64,000 nt of DNA from the NCBI GenBank assembly GCA_002778195.1, contig PCDI01000002.1, positions 558,001 through 622,000 of the forward strand, written 5' to 3'. Within the stretch, counting starts at the first letter, position 1; each line of letters starts with the position of its first letter. The stretch is from Raffaelea ambrosiae. Lineage: Eukaryota > Ascomycota > Sordariomycetes > Ophiostomatales > Ophiostomataceae. The notes beneath the pieces are model-generated. The model was not told the DNA's origin. It did not search any database and was given only the letters and a program-made list of their open reading frames with translations. Of this stretch, positions 20,703 to 32,433 are shown one piece after another. The position numbers were made by a program, and so were the translations under genes.

Positions 20703-22354
20703 CTATGGAAACACCTTGCCAACATAGACCAGCGTTTTCGCATCGGTCGTGTTGAGAGCATACTCGTGCACGGCATTGTCATAGATGCCGTACAGCATGT
20801 TGTCGTCAGTCATGGCAATGGCTGTAAAATTCGTGCCTGTCGGACCGTTGACCATGTCTGTGTTCTGGACGACGAAAGAGTTGTCCTCGATTTGGACCCT
20901 CACGAGGCTCCCGTTCCGTAATAAGCCCATATACAGAGACTGACTCCACGCCTTGAGCTGTGTGGACGCCAACGGGAGCGAGGGAGACGAGTCCGAGGTG
21001 CCGGGGAGGATGACCTGAAGATTGGGGTCTGTAAAGGGGGGGATGGTTAGCAAACAACAATTGGACCAGACGCAAATGGCGAGTGTGAATGCTAGACCTC
21101 ACCATCGGACCACGTCCCGTTGGAATACTCGTACTGGACCAGACGGCCGCCCGACTCGGCCACCAGGTTCAGGGACGACAGCGAGTTGTCCGCTGCCCGC
21201 CGTGGCCTCAGCATCAAGCCCGTCGGCTGGTCTATGCTGCTGGCGTTGATGACGGATGCAAAACTACCCGAGAAGTTGGCCACCGTCACGCCGCCCGTCG
21301 CCGTCTGGTACGCGCTCACCCACCTACCCACGTCCACCACGCTAGCCGGCGCCCGACACCACGCCGATGTTAGTTCCGTGCCGGGCCGCACCGAGTGCTC
21401 GCTGCTGGCCGCCACCACCCCCTCGCCCCAGGCCTCGGCGTCGGTGGCCGCGTTCGAGTGCCAAGAGTACGCGTGCACCGAGTCGTCCTGCAGCTGGCAG
21501 TAGATGTGCAGCTCGTGGATCAAGTAGTCGGCCGCCGAGCAGGCCAGTGCGGTGCCGGCGCGCACCCGGGCCCCGGGCAGGCGGTCGGTCAGGTTGACAG
21601 TGGACCAGGTCTCGTTTTGCGAGTCCCAGAGGCGGACAAGGAGTGAGGCGGTGCTGTCTTGGAAGACGACGGAGCGGTGGCGGTAGCCGTCAGCATCGGT
21701 GTAGTTGCTGGCAGCGACACGGGACGCTGCAAGGACGGTTTGACTGAAGGCTGTCGTGGTGCTGTTGTTGCCGCGGTCGTTGCCGCCATTGCTTTGGTCG
21801 GTCTTGCGGCCGTCATCTTTATGCAGTCGGCTACCCACAACGCCCCCCGCGATGGCGCCGACAATGACAAGAAACGTGACCACGGTGACCACGACAAGGG
21901 TCCGCAAGGGCAGGCCAAGGACACGCCGGTTTCGCCATGTAGGCACGCCATTGTCTTCGATGGACAGCCCCTCCTTGGCTGTGTCTGGCAGATCAGACTC
22001 CTGTCCCGTGTAGATGTGGCTCATTGCACTGAGAACTCCATGGGGGTGTGCTACTTCGGGCGCATCACTGGGCACCACCTCCATGGTCGTGTCTGCGAGG
22101 GGATGCCCCTGCCGGGCACGGGTATGGCTTGCTGGATCGGACACACCACTGGGATGCAATACCTCGGGTGCATCACCGGGCACTACCTCCATGCCCGTGG
22201 GCGGACGAACAGGGGGGGATTCAGCGTTGGCGTCGGGATAGATGGCTTGGGAGGAATTTACTTCCAGGTTGCTATACCATGTCTGGTCATGGGGAGCCAC
22301 GGCAGAACTGTCGTTCGCAGGTCCTAGAGGGGTATGGTCGAGGTGGCTGGCCAT
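20703..22354 (-). CDS. Membrane-anchored lectin-like beta-propeller protein
   Basis: Exons 22354-21103 and 21028-20703; 525 residues. Residues 1-145 are cytosolic-type and Pro-rich; they contain two tandem 36-residue repeats (55-90 and 91-126, each beginning MEVVP-DAPEV). A single transmembrane helix spans about 151-173, preceded by RNRR, giving a type II topology. The outer part is rich in N-glycosylation sequons and has spaced blades such as VRLWDSQNETW and QYEYSNGTWSDD, like the fungal fucose-specific lectin family, in which each blade ends in an aromatic W. This arrangement of short tail, one TM and propeller is common in ascomycetes, with unknown cell-surface roles. Sugar-binding residues were not individually identified. 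Confidence 0.7.
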
Positions 22355-23763
22355 GGCGGACGAAGGTTGTTGTCAGTAATTTAGGGACGGGCTTGATTAT
22401 GACCACAGTGGCAAAGAAGTTGTGATGTTTCCTTCCTGCTAATTTCCTTTCCTCCCTTCTTCTCGCTGCTTTTATCATTCTTTTGAGCAAGGGGAGGAAC
22501 ATCAGGCCTCTTCATTTATGTTGAGCTAAAGTATTCAAATTTTTTCTTTTTTGTCTTATACGGAGAGACAAGGCTGAGCCATGAATACTAGCGATGCTAA
22601 TAATATCACGATTTGGTCCTTGGCAGCCCCCAGGTGGGCCAGTTTGTCCCCATATGGGAATGCAGAAGGTCGCATCCTGCTTGTCGGTCCAGCACGCGAG
22701 ACAGTACAGCAGAGCAGTCTTTTTGTAAACTTAGTTATTTATGTAGATCCGTCTTCCTGTTGTTGGCTAGCCTGCCCATCTCAGACTTGAGGGGGCCGCT
22801 GCTTTAACGGAGTACGGCATAGGCCCTGCATAAGTCCATCCTTCTTACACGTGACTCTGTATGGCTATCCAGTGGCTGGATTGGCATCGTTTGAGGGGCC
22901 CGTATTTCCGCCAAATAATCGGGTCGTTACCGGCCACGTGATATTTGGTCGTTTCTTGGGCGGTTTTCCACCACCCCGCCTAAATCCTTAGCATGAGTGG
23001 CATTACATAGTACACCGTCTACCTTCCTATTCTGTTCTTCTTGCTCGTTCTCGACGATAAACTCCGACGACTCCCTCACCTCCCGACAAACTGTCCCGCC
23101 CAATGGCAGAAGCGGCTGATCCTCGAGGAAAGATACGTTTTAAGACACTAGAAAGGTCCCACACACCTCCATACGGGGCCGCCTTGGAGGGCTATGCGGG
23201 GAATACACGACCGAGCCCCATTTTGCTGTGGTTGACGAACCCTTCCCGAGAAAAGCCGTCAAGATGAGGGCAAGGCTTGATGAAATGGGCAGAGTGGAAA
23301 CCAGAAGACAAATTACGAGCTCCTGAATGTTTTAGTATGGTTTGAAGTACCGGATAGCACGGATCTTTGCTTTTCTCTCTGTTTTGTGATTTCAATCAGT
23401 TAGTGTGACCTCTTTTTTGTTTATTTTCCCGTTACATCCCTGAAATCGCCGGATTTGGCAATTGGTACGACGCTATCCATTCGCGATGTCCACGAGGTGG
23501 TCGGATTTCTGTCCCGCACCCAATAAGAACAGAGGGATCGTATGCAGTGTGTCTCCAGTGTGTCTGCAGTGTGTCTGTTGGAGCGGGCTGAAGGATTCAT
23601 GCGATGTGGCCAGGACCCTGCCGGGCAGGGGTGCCATCCTCACAGAAGTGGTGCCCGAGAAAATAAGACGACCCGTATTCCCATCTTTCTGTCCTCCTGC
23701 AGGCAGAAAAGTCTTGGAAACATCTCAGCATGCCACGACCAATCACATACACAGGCTTTCAAC
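22355..23763. other. Intergenic, about 1.4 kb, nothing recognised
   Basis: A divergent upstream region between the lectin-like gene and the NLR gene. Only short frames without family resemblance. A large regulatory region or an unrecognised non-coding gene is possible. Confidence 0.45.
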
Positions 23764-26700
23764 ATGTCTGGACGATTCTCGGCAAAGTTCACGCTTGCCC
23801 AGCAGCGAAATCCCAAAGCAAAAGAGGGCGATGAATCAACAGAGGCGTCACCCAATGGCTCACCAGATCCAAACAGCCGCAGCCCGAGCTTCATCTCCTT
23901 GCGCTCCTTCCCTTCGACGCCTGCTACACCTCTGACTCCTCATCCGCAGGGCCTGCAAATTCTCGCAGACCCGGAGCACGCTGTTGTAGAGTAGGGCTAC
24001 CCCCCCTCCTCCCGCCTGTCTGTTTAGTTGTTAGCTAACGGTGCTTGCCCCTTCCTCAGCATTGTTGCTCTCCATGGCATTGAGGGCCACCGTGAGAAGA
24101 CATTCACCTCGGCCACAGGCACCCACTGGCTACGGGACTTTTTGCCACGGGCAATCCCGAAGGCTCGCATCTATTCCTGGGGCTACAATGCCAACATACT
24201 CATCGATAGCGACAAAACCAAAGAAAGTGTTAACAATTATGGCGAAAAACTGGTGGCGGATCTATGCAATGAGCGCAGAGAGACGGATGTGAGCCGACCC
24301 AAGCAAGCAGCAATGGTCATCTGTTTAACATCTTGCTGAACATCCTCGTGACTAACAAAAACTTAGTCAATCAGCCGGCCCATCATCTTTGTCGGCCACA
24401 GTTTGGGTGGACTCGTGGTCAAGAGTGTCAGTGAAACCCACCCACCCAAACATACCACGAAATTTTTATTTTTTGCCCTTCTTGCACTGCCTACCACTGA
24501 CATCCGTCTCATATACAGGCTCTTATTCATTCCAATGCAGAAGCAAAAACGTACACGGGAGGAAAGTCTTCCATCTGGACCTGCACGTACGGCATCATTT
24601 TCTTGGGAACACCACATGGGGGGGGCGAAGGTGCAGGTTTTGCATCATTTGTGGCGAATATCGCATCCTTTGTTAAGCTCAAGGTGAACGCCAAGAACCT
24701 GCAAATCCTGAAAAACGACTCCGAATGGTTGAAGACGCAGCAGAGCCTGTATTCACGCATATCCAACGATTTCTGCACCGTGTTTGCCTACGAAGGCCTA
24801 GAAACAGCGGTGTTCAAGTCAGGGATTCGCTTGGCCTTATTTGTAAGTCCACTCTAATTACCTTCCAGAGATATGGCTCTTTTGGCGTCTAACTCGTCCA
24901 AGGTTGTGGAAAAGGCTTCGGCCGTCATAGAAGGACGCCCAAACTCCGAAGCCATCGAAATCAAGGCAGACCACAGAGAAATGGCACGGTTCAGCTCCCC
25001 CGATGACCCAGGATACAAGCTCATTTCACACCGTCTTTGGACTATGGCCGGAGATGCTCCCGCAAAGATCAAGGAGCGTTGGGCGAGGGCAAAGGAAGCC
25101 GCACAGGGTACGAATGCCACTCACATTTTCACTTTATTAAGCTTTTCCTCATTCCACATTAGTCTCTTTCAACCACGTGCCTATTTTCTCTCGGGCCAGT
25201 CGCTGACATACTACCGTAGTGTTACGGGAAACATTGATCGACCCCTACTCTGTGGCTTTCGACTTGAAACAGATCTTTGACCAAGACGCCTTCGTCGGCC
25301 GAGGAGAAGAGCTGGCGCAACTGCACAGTGTCCTCCACGCATCCGATGGCGGCCGCCAAATGGCCACTATCAAGGGCTCAGCTGGCATGGGCAAGACGCA
25401 GCTAGCGTTGGCGTATGCGAAAGCATACCGGAGGGATTACTCGGCTGTATTTTGGATCGATGCCAGTGATCCTATTGCGATTAGGAGGTGGTTCTTGGCC
25501 ACCGCTCTCCGAATTGAGCAGGGGCATCCTTTTGCGCCGCACTGGAAAGACGCCATAGAAGAGCACGACTTCGATACTGTGGTTGCCGCCGTCCTCGATT
25601 GGTTGACGACACCGGACAATACACATTGGCTTCTCATATTCGACAACTACAACGTCGCGAAGAGCGACGTTTGCAGTGGGAAGGATATTCGTCCGAGTGG
25701 CCTTGCTGACGATGTCCTCGACACCGACTTTGACATTCGAGCCTACCTCCCCAAAACTAGCCATGGGTCGATCTTGATAACGACGCAGTCCCCCAACATG
25801 GATCTTGGAGCCCAGATTCCACTGGGGAAGCTACACGATGCTGGCGATGGATTAGCTATTCTCGAAAACACATCAGAGAGAATGGGTTTGCAGAAAGGCA
25901 CGTACGACCATCATGATTCAAGCCGTGTCGTGTTCATATTCTAACTTTTTTTGCTCCTAGATCCTTCCGCTGCTGATCTTGTCGCGGAACTCGACGGGGT
26001 TCCACTAGCATTAGCATTGGCTGGGGCCTACCTGCAGAGGAACACTGGCGTTACGATACCAGAGTACATTGAGCGGTACACAAAGTCGAGGCTTGCCATG
26101 GGGCAGTCTGCCGTGCCCATGGCGTGCTTTAGCGACCGCATACTCAATTCTGTCCTCGACGTCTCTTGCGCCCAAATCAGAGAGGAAAACGATGCCGCTT
26201 CGGACTTGCTCCGGTTTTGGGCTTGTCTCGATCCCGGCCATCTTTGGTTTGAATTTCTCAACGAGGGCTATGAACATGCCACTGATCCATGGTTCCGCAA
26301 ACTGTCCAAATCTCGACAGGAATTCGAGTCAGCTACAGGTGTGCTCTGCAAATACGGGCTGGCGACCAAGCTCGAAACCATTGGCAATCGCGAATATCAC
26401 GGATACGAATTGCGCAGAAGCGTCCATGCACTGGCTCCAGGCATTTTCGATAAGCTGGGCGGGGATGCGGTAATGGACGAGCTCGCCTACATTTGCGTTT
26501 TCGTTTCAGCAAATGCCGATCCTGCCGACCACGACCCGGGTCAACTGGAAAGCCATTTTCTGCACGTCACGCGAAAGCAAGTCAAAAGCAAGGGCTGGTT
26601 TGATCCGCCAGAATATCTTCGATTTACCAGCCGCCTTGACACTTTCTACGACTACCACTATTCGGAGGCCATGTTTCGACCGCTCTTCCCGACCAACGAG

Positions 26701-27858
26701 GTGTTGCCGATGGGGACGGGGGCCTTGAAATGCCTTGCCATCCAGGTTCTGTCCAAGTGGTATTTCTCCATCGGACGGTACCGCGAATCCGAGACCCTCT
26801 TGGTTCATGTGCTGCCATGGATGATCATGGAGCTGGGGCAAGACCATGCCGAAGTGTTTGCCGTCATCTGCCGACTGTTTGCCTTTTATTTCCAACAAAA
26901 ACGGCCCAAGAACGTTCGTTCCATGTTCGACCAGCTACGACAATGGTGTATCAGGAACACAAAGGAAAATACGTTTGGGAGGTCATTGATGGCCTTCAAC
27001 TTGGGCTTTTTGTGTGCCGCGGCCGACCACGGCTACACGCGCCGTGAACGCTTTGGAGCCGAGTTTCAAGAAGGCCCCATTGAGGTTGCTCGTGGCGATT
27101 CAGTCATGAGTTTCGGGGCAGTCGAGGCGGCCAAGTGCATCCAAGAACTGGAAAAGGCAGCAGGACCAGACTCGAACACCGTGGCTTTCTTCAAGATTGG
27201 AATGGTTTTGCGACAAGTCGACCCGGACCGCCGGACGTACTGGACTGACGATTTTAAGAAAATTGCAGACAAAGCGGAAGAGCAGATCTTAGTCGGCGAC
27301 GTGGTGGTTGTGAGATACTTTTTCTGGACATGTTTTCTGCTGACCATGGCCCACATTCACGGAGAGAATTCCATTTCCGCGAAAAGGTTCCGGCTCAAGC
27401 AGCGCTGTGACGCTGAAACTACGCAGGAGGCTATATGTTCTCTGCACTGGGAGGTGTACGACGTTGTGTACTCTGGATGTTATGAATTGGCAGAGTCGCG
27501 TCCGCACTGGATATTGGCTGAGCCGGAACCAGTGTCGGACAAGAAAAGGCTGCGAGCGGAGAAAAAGGAAATGATAGAGAGGGAAAAGGCCGAGAAGAGG
27601 GAGAAACTGGAGAGGAAGAAAGCAGAGAAAAAAGAGAAACTGGAGCGAGAGAAGCAGGAGCGGTTGGAGAAAAAGGAGAAGGCGAAGAAAAACAAGAAGT
27701 CGAAAGCACCCGACACAATTCTGGAATCGGACGAGATTGAGGCTCTCGAGGGCAAGCTGGCTCCGGAAGCGAGTGAGGACAAGGCCACACTGGAAGGGAA
27801 GGTGAGCTCGGAGGAGGCGACAACACTGCAGAAGGCCACACCTTTGCCGGAGATGTGA
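23764..27858 (+). CDS. Fungal NLR: SesB-like lipase domain, NB-ARC, TPR-like region and charged tail
   Basis: Seven exons: 23764-23990, 24060-24288, 24367-24426, 24519-24842, 24903-25107, 25220-25897, 25961-27858; 1206 residues. The N-terminal alpha/beta hydrolase (about 76-290) begins DIVALHGIEGHREKT and has a nucleophile elbow GHSLGG with Ser164, as in SesB-type effector domains of fungal NLRs. The NB-ARC domain has P-loop GSAGMGKT (401-408), Walker B LLIFD (486-490), GSILITTQS, and GVPLA (587-591). The region near GRYRESETLLVHVLPW then LGQDHAEV is like a kinesin-light-chain-type TPR, but repeats are not clear. A Lys/Glu-rich helical segment (about 1099-1155) precedes an acidic tail. Intron 6 appears to be GC-AG (donor at 25898). 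Such proteins act in nonself recognition and programmed cell death. Confidence 0.87.
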
Positions 27859-28030
27859 GAATCTGGTTTCTTGTATTTTCTTTTCTTTTCTTCTTTTTTT
27901 TCGGGCAGTTTTTTTTTCTTTTAAAGTTCAGCTTGAAACCTCTTCTGTTACTCGTCAGGGAATTAGTGAAAGAATATACCACAAAAAACCCCCCCACTCG
28001 CATCAATTGAATACATGGAAACGATTCCCA

Positions 28031-29215
28031 TCATGCCCGAGCCTTGAGGGCTGGTTCGAGGTCTTCCAGGAACGCCCATAGCGTCTTCTCCCTCCAACCC
28101 AAGTCTTTCCACGCATTGGCAGGTTTCGGGAAGAGATCGACGACACCGACCAGGCTAGGGTCGTGGGCGTAGACAACCCAGATGCTCTCCAACCCGTCGG
28201 CCTCTTGGGCTTTTTTGACAGAATCCCTCGCCGCTGGTATATCCCCCGCCATGATCAAATCGAAGAAGGACTGGTCCAGTGACCGGCCACGGTCCGTGAG
28301 CAGAGGCTCAAACAGGGATCCGGGACACGGCATTTGCATGCTCGGAGAGTAGAATGAGACTTGTTTGGGGAGCGGCAGATATTTGGACGGTCGCAGCTCG
28401 CCACCATGATGGCACAGGTCGCCTCCCATGAAAATAAACGTATTGGGGTTGGTGGAGGTTCGCGCCAGCCCGCTCAGATGTCCGATTGCGTGGCCAGGTG
28501 TCTCCATGATGTAGAATGAGCCATCACCAAAGAAGTCAATGGCATGGAAACCACCCGTAGCCACGACCCGGCCGTCTTTTCCGTAGTCAATTTCCCTCAG
28601 CATTCGGCCTCTGAAGTGCAGCATCAGTTCCACGTCAGGAGGGTTGGCGCTGCGAAAAACTTACTTGAAGTCACTGGCTCGTACAGGAGAGTTTGCATTT
28701 TCAGGGTATCCAGGCAAGAAGGCCTCTTTGAATCCCGGTCCAACGACTAGCTCGGTGGTGGGTGGAAAACGAGATGGGTCACCGATGTGGTCCCAATGCC
28801 AGTGGCTGAATAAAGCATTAGCTTGTGCGCCCCATGCGAACTGGTGGCATCCGTCAACGTACCTCCAAATGAGACTGTCGATGTCACTGGGCGAAACGCC
28901 CTCTTTTTGGAGGATGTCCACAACATCTTCCGAAACCGTAACGTCCCACTTGTATCCTTTTACAGACTTTACAACAACCGGCGCCATCGATTCGACGTCC
29001 TTTGGGATTCCCAAATCAAAAATTGCCTTCTTGCCCGTCGAGCTTTCAATCAGAAATGACCAGCATGGCACCTCTGGCAACTCGGTGAAGTCTTCCATGG
29101 GTGGTTCCATCATGATGGACACGGCCAAGCCCTTGATCCGCGACGTCGTATCAATGATGCGGACTCGAGCAGCCTTGCCCGGGGGCACAGGAAATACGGG
29201 AGCCGGGGTAACCAT
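28031..29215 (-). CDS. Metallo-beta-lactamase-fold hydrolase (lactonase-like)
   Basis: Exons 29215-28863, 28805-28665 and 28610-28031; 357 residues. Removing the first intron joins IW to SHWHWDHIGD (residues 118-127), the zinc-binding HxHxDH motif with His119, His121, Asp123 and His124. Further ligands are likely in TPGHAIGHLSG and the GGDLCHHGG segment. The arrangement resembles the fungal group annotated near N-acyl-homoserine lactonases, which open lactone rings; the true substrate is unknown. No signal peptide. A GATCGATC palindrome lies at 29267-29274, about 52 bp upstream of the ATG. It is convergent with the NLR gene, with only about 170 bp between stops. Confidence 0.85.
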
Positions 29216-29953
29216 GTGAATTGTGATGGACAGGGACGCGGCAATAAGGACTATGTGGTATATCGTGATCGATCAGACAGCGTCATGGATGAAGTGCGTT
29301 TGTCCGGGTTGAGGCGGATTTATCTAGGCACCAAGAAAGATAACGGAAGTCGTGCAGGCCTCTCTTATCGATCGGGCAAGGTGTTCTGCACTCAGCCGCC
29401 CCGCCAAATCGACTGTATCACGCAAGCAGGCATCGTGGACTACGGACAATGAAGAGTAATGAGATCCTGGTGCGCTTGTATGGAGCCCTTTGACAACAGA
29501 TCTACAACATCCGAGGCCTGTTTTGCGATCGTGGGAAGCCGAAAACCACAGCCTAGAAAGCAGTCTACAAAGGCTCGGAAGGATCTTCCCAGGTGCTGTG
29601 TGCATGTCTATTTACAGTCCAGGGCCAATGGAGGGCCACTGCTGTTTGCTCTTGTGGTATGCACCTGCACGAGACGCACTGTACGTTGTGCACCAACATA
29701 AGTCGTATTTGACAGCCGACCGCAAATCCAACCCCCCACACTCTTTCAACTTGACACGCCAAGGCCAAAAAGGAAGCCCAAGCAAGTCTAGAATCCCACT
29801 AGGCACACCACCCTAGGCACACCACTTTAGGCACACAACGCAGACTCGTAACTGTTGTCACAAGGCAGGAGATACACACTGCAGCCCCGCGTCCATCAGT
29901 TTTCCTGTTTTTCTTTCTTCTTACACCAAATCAACTCACACAACTTGTCGATC
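29216..29953. other. Intergenic, promoter region of F-box-like paralogue 1
   Basis: No gene is supported. The 3' part contains the tandem element described at 29799-29840. Confidence 0.45.
29799..29840 (+). promoter_or_regulatory. Three 14-bp tandem units CTAGGCACACCAC-, shared with paralogue 2
   Basis: The units are CTAGGCACACCACC, CTAGGCACACCACT and TTAGGCACACAACG, starting 155 bp upstream of the ATG at 29954. One copy, CTAGGCACACCGCC, occurs at 32277-32290, 157 bp upstream of the paralogue ATG at 32434. Conservation of sequence and distance suggests a promoter element or a duplicated flank. Confidence 0.55.
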
Positions 29954-31073
29954 ATGGCGCAAATTCCCTATCAGCACTATTTGGCAGTTCCTGGAAGATG
30001 TTACCTGTGCCGATTCCTATTCCAGAGAGGTGACAGGGTGATTGCAGGTAGGCGTTTGTTGTTTGGCCAAAGTCATCTGCTCAAATTACTTGCTCATATT
30101 CGGCTTGAAGGGGTCGGTCGTCGGCAATCTTTGCCCTATGACTACGGAGGCTATTCTGATCACCATGATGCCAAATTGCGTGTTTGGATAAGAAAATCTT
30201 TTCGCGAGTCCAAACTTCCAAGGCCCGGGGGTAGCGTTCATACCCCAGGGTACCATGAGGAGTGCGTCAACTTTGCAAACGGGGTACCGTCAGTCCGTTT
30301 CAGGGAAGCGATGCAGTATAACTTCACACCTTTGCCAATTGTGGATGAGCACCGGCGGAGAAGAATACTGTTGTTTCTTCCACAGAGACTACGGGACTCC
30401 ATGCCTGAAGCGCACCTTCCACTAGAAATCTGGAGAATGGTGGCCGGCTATCTGGTCCGCCAATGTGCAATCACTGAAAACAAGGTTGTATGCAGGGGGT
30501 TCAAACGCACAACTCGCAGTCACATTGTGAGTCTCTTGAAACCGATCTGGGCACATTATGTCTACATTGACGGTTTCCGTTATGTGACCCGGCTCACCAA
30601 CAGTGCCCGCACTTTGCTCAAGTCAGAGAGGGGTGCTGATGGCCGGTACGACAACCACGTTCTTGTGTACAAGCCCGCCGATGGGGGCTTGGATTCTGTC
30701 CGAAAAACAGTGATTTATGCCATGGTAGACCACTTGGGCATACGTCAAGTGGTGGCCAGGCCAGAGACAGATTTGGGCAACCTTCCCACTGGCGACAAGA
30801 GGGGCGAACTCGCCACCATGGAGGACACGGTTTCGTGGCAAACGTACAGCTTAAAGAAAACCAAAGGAAAGCTGCTTGTTTGCTGTGATGTAAGTTCTTC
30901 GTGCCGCTTCTTTCATTTTACCATCGTTCTTGCCGTCTGTTTGCGTCCTATCGTTTGCATGCATGCTTCCGCATATGGCTGGACTCAACTAACACACTGT
31001 GTTTTGCAAACCACAGGAACTGAAGGCTCGCAAACTGAGAGCAAGCAAGGAACACGGCACTGAAGAAAGATGA
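29954..31073 (+). CDS. F-box-like family protein, paralogue 1 (C-terminally truncated)
   Basis: Not a family I can name. A CxxC pair lies at the N terminus (GRCYLCRFLFQRGDRVIA), and an F-box-like start lies in the middle (MPEAHLPLEIWRMVAGYL). It then reads PIWAHYVYIDGFRYVTRLTN and VDHLGIRQVV, both matched by paralogue 2. Exons: 29954-30889 (possibly with an in-frame 63-nt intron 30048-30110, supported by comparison with paralogue 2) and 31017-31073. The second exon begins ELKARK, matching GLKARE in paralogue 2, but stops after 18 codons. The remaining half of the family protein is found downstream in broken frames. So this is either a shortened functional gene or the intact front of a pseudogene. 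F-box proteins select ubiquitination targets; that role is inferred. Confidence 0.55.
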
Positions 31074-31790
31074 ACTCTTGTGGCCTACTGCAAGGATGCC
31101 GTCGGCGTACCACTGCGTGAAAGTCATGTCTCGCAGAGCACATGGCCATTCGCGCAGGACTGTTATGATGCACTCGTTATTGTGCAACTTGCCAGACACG
31201 ACTGGATATTCCCTTCTCAGTGGCGCTGGGAGACTTCAGATACACGCTCATCGTCTGGGTGAAAGCTTGTCCGTCTACAAGCGGCTGGACCGGGAACTAG
31301 GAAACGCTGGTCTCTGAATTTACTTTCCACTGGGTCACGGCGAAGTGTGGGCCAGGCCAAAGCCGCCCAGGATCACACTCGGCGTGCCGAGTTGCTATTA
31401 TCTTTACACCGTGGCCATTCTGCGTGGCGTTGTATGAATCACCCCCTTTTTCGACGACCGCAGGACGCATGGCCGATCACTGGACTTCTCGCAGAATACA
31501 GTGGCAATACGCCACCAGCCTGCCTTGGATCATGCCATCTCAGTCAGGCTTGACCGGCGTTGGATATCTCCAAGTGGATTCCAATGCACATAGGGTTTGG
31601 AAACAGAGAGTCAGACGGCCAGAAAAACGTGACAGCGTTGGATTTTGGCTGTGGTCGGTCGGGACAAGGCATCGCTTTGTTGGATGAAGATTCGATGGGA
31701 AAGGAAGTTTCTAGTGGTGGTTTTCCAAAACCGGGGAGTGCTTGCTGTATGCTGACAGCGCCGCGAGGCAAATTGCGTCGCCATTTCCAG
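31074..31790 (+). pseudogene. Decayed 3' half of F-box-like paralogue 1
   Basis: Pieces in several frames align in order with the intact C-terminal half of paralogue 2: TTGYSLLSGAG (versus ITGYSLFHAQK), LLAEYSG-TPPACLGSCHL (versus FLVEYSDGKAPACLGSCRL), PMHIGFGNRES and TALDFGCG (versus PMHIGFTSDRE and GALDFGIV). Stops and frameshifts separate them, so this stretch no longer codes continuously. Confidence 0.65.
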
Positions 31791-32433
31791 TTTGATTTTT
31801 CTTTACTCGTTTCTTGATGTTTCTATCGTTTTTTTTTCTTCAATTTTGCACATTATGAGACTGCCAATCGTCCGTAGACTGGACCATGCTGTAAATCGCC
31901 CTCATAAATTAGGGCCTGAAAGTCCCAGAATGGCTCGAGCAAATTTCTTGAGCCACGGCGACGTCGCCAGCAGAGTATTCCGGGCTGCAGATCATGGGCC
32001 CGCCGACTCCTAGAAAAATACTTCTATATGGGTACAACGATGGAAAACCCCCCCTTTTTCTTGGTTCGTGTCGCTGGGACAAGGCCAGGGCCCCCGTGGA
32101 AATTCGCGGCACAACTCCCGTGCGACTTGGCAGGTGTTGACGGAAACAAAGTTGCCTCGCCATAGCGATTCCGCCCCAGGACTTCGTAGCTCAAAAATTG
32201 TAGCCTTGTCCTCCATGCTCGTTGCATGCTTGCGTGTCGACCAACTTGCCAGGCCCAGCGCAAGTGTGGCATCCTCCTAGGCACACCGCCTGGATCCTCT
32301 CTCGGATTTTGGTCTTGTTTACCAATCAGATCAGTGCACATATACGTGAAGAAGATCTTCAACCCCGCTCGAATCCAACTTCTTTTTTCTGTCATTCGCA
32401 CTTCACGTCCACAGAATATCTAGTTTGTCGAAC
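31791..32433. other. Intergenic, promoter region of paralogue 2
   Basis: No gene is recognised. It contains the single CTAGGCACACCGCC element at 32277-32290. The bases just before the ATG (TTGTCGAACATG) resemble those of paralogue 1 (TTGTCGATCATG). Confidence 0.45.
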
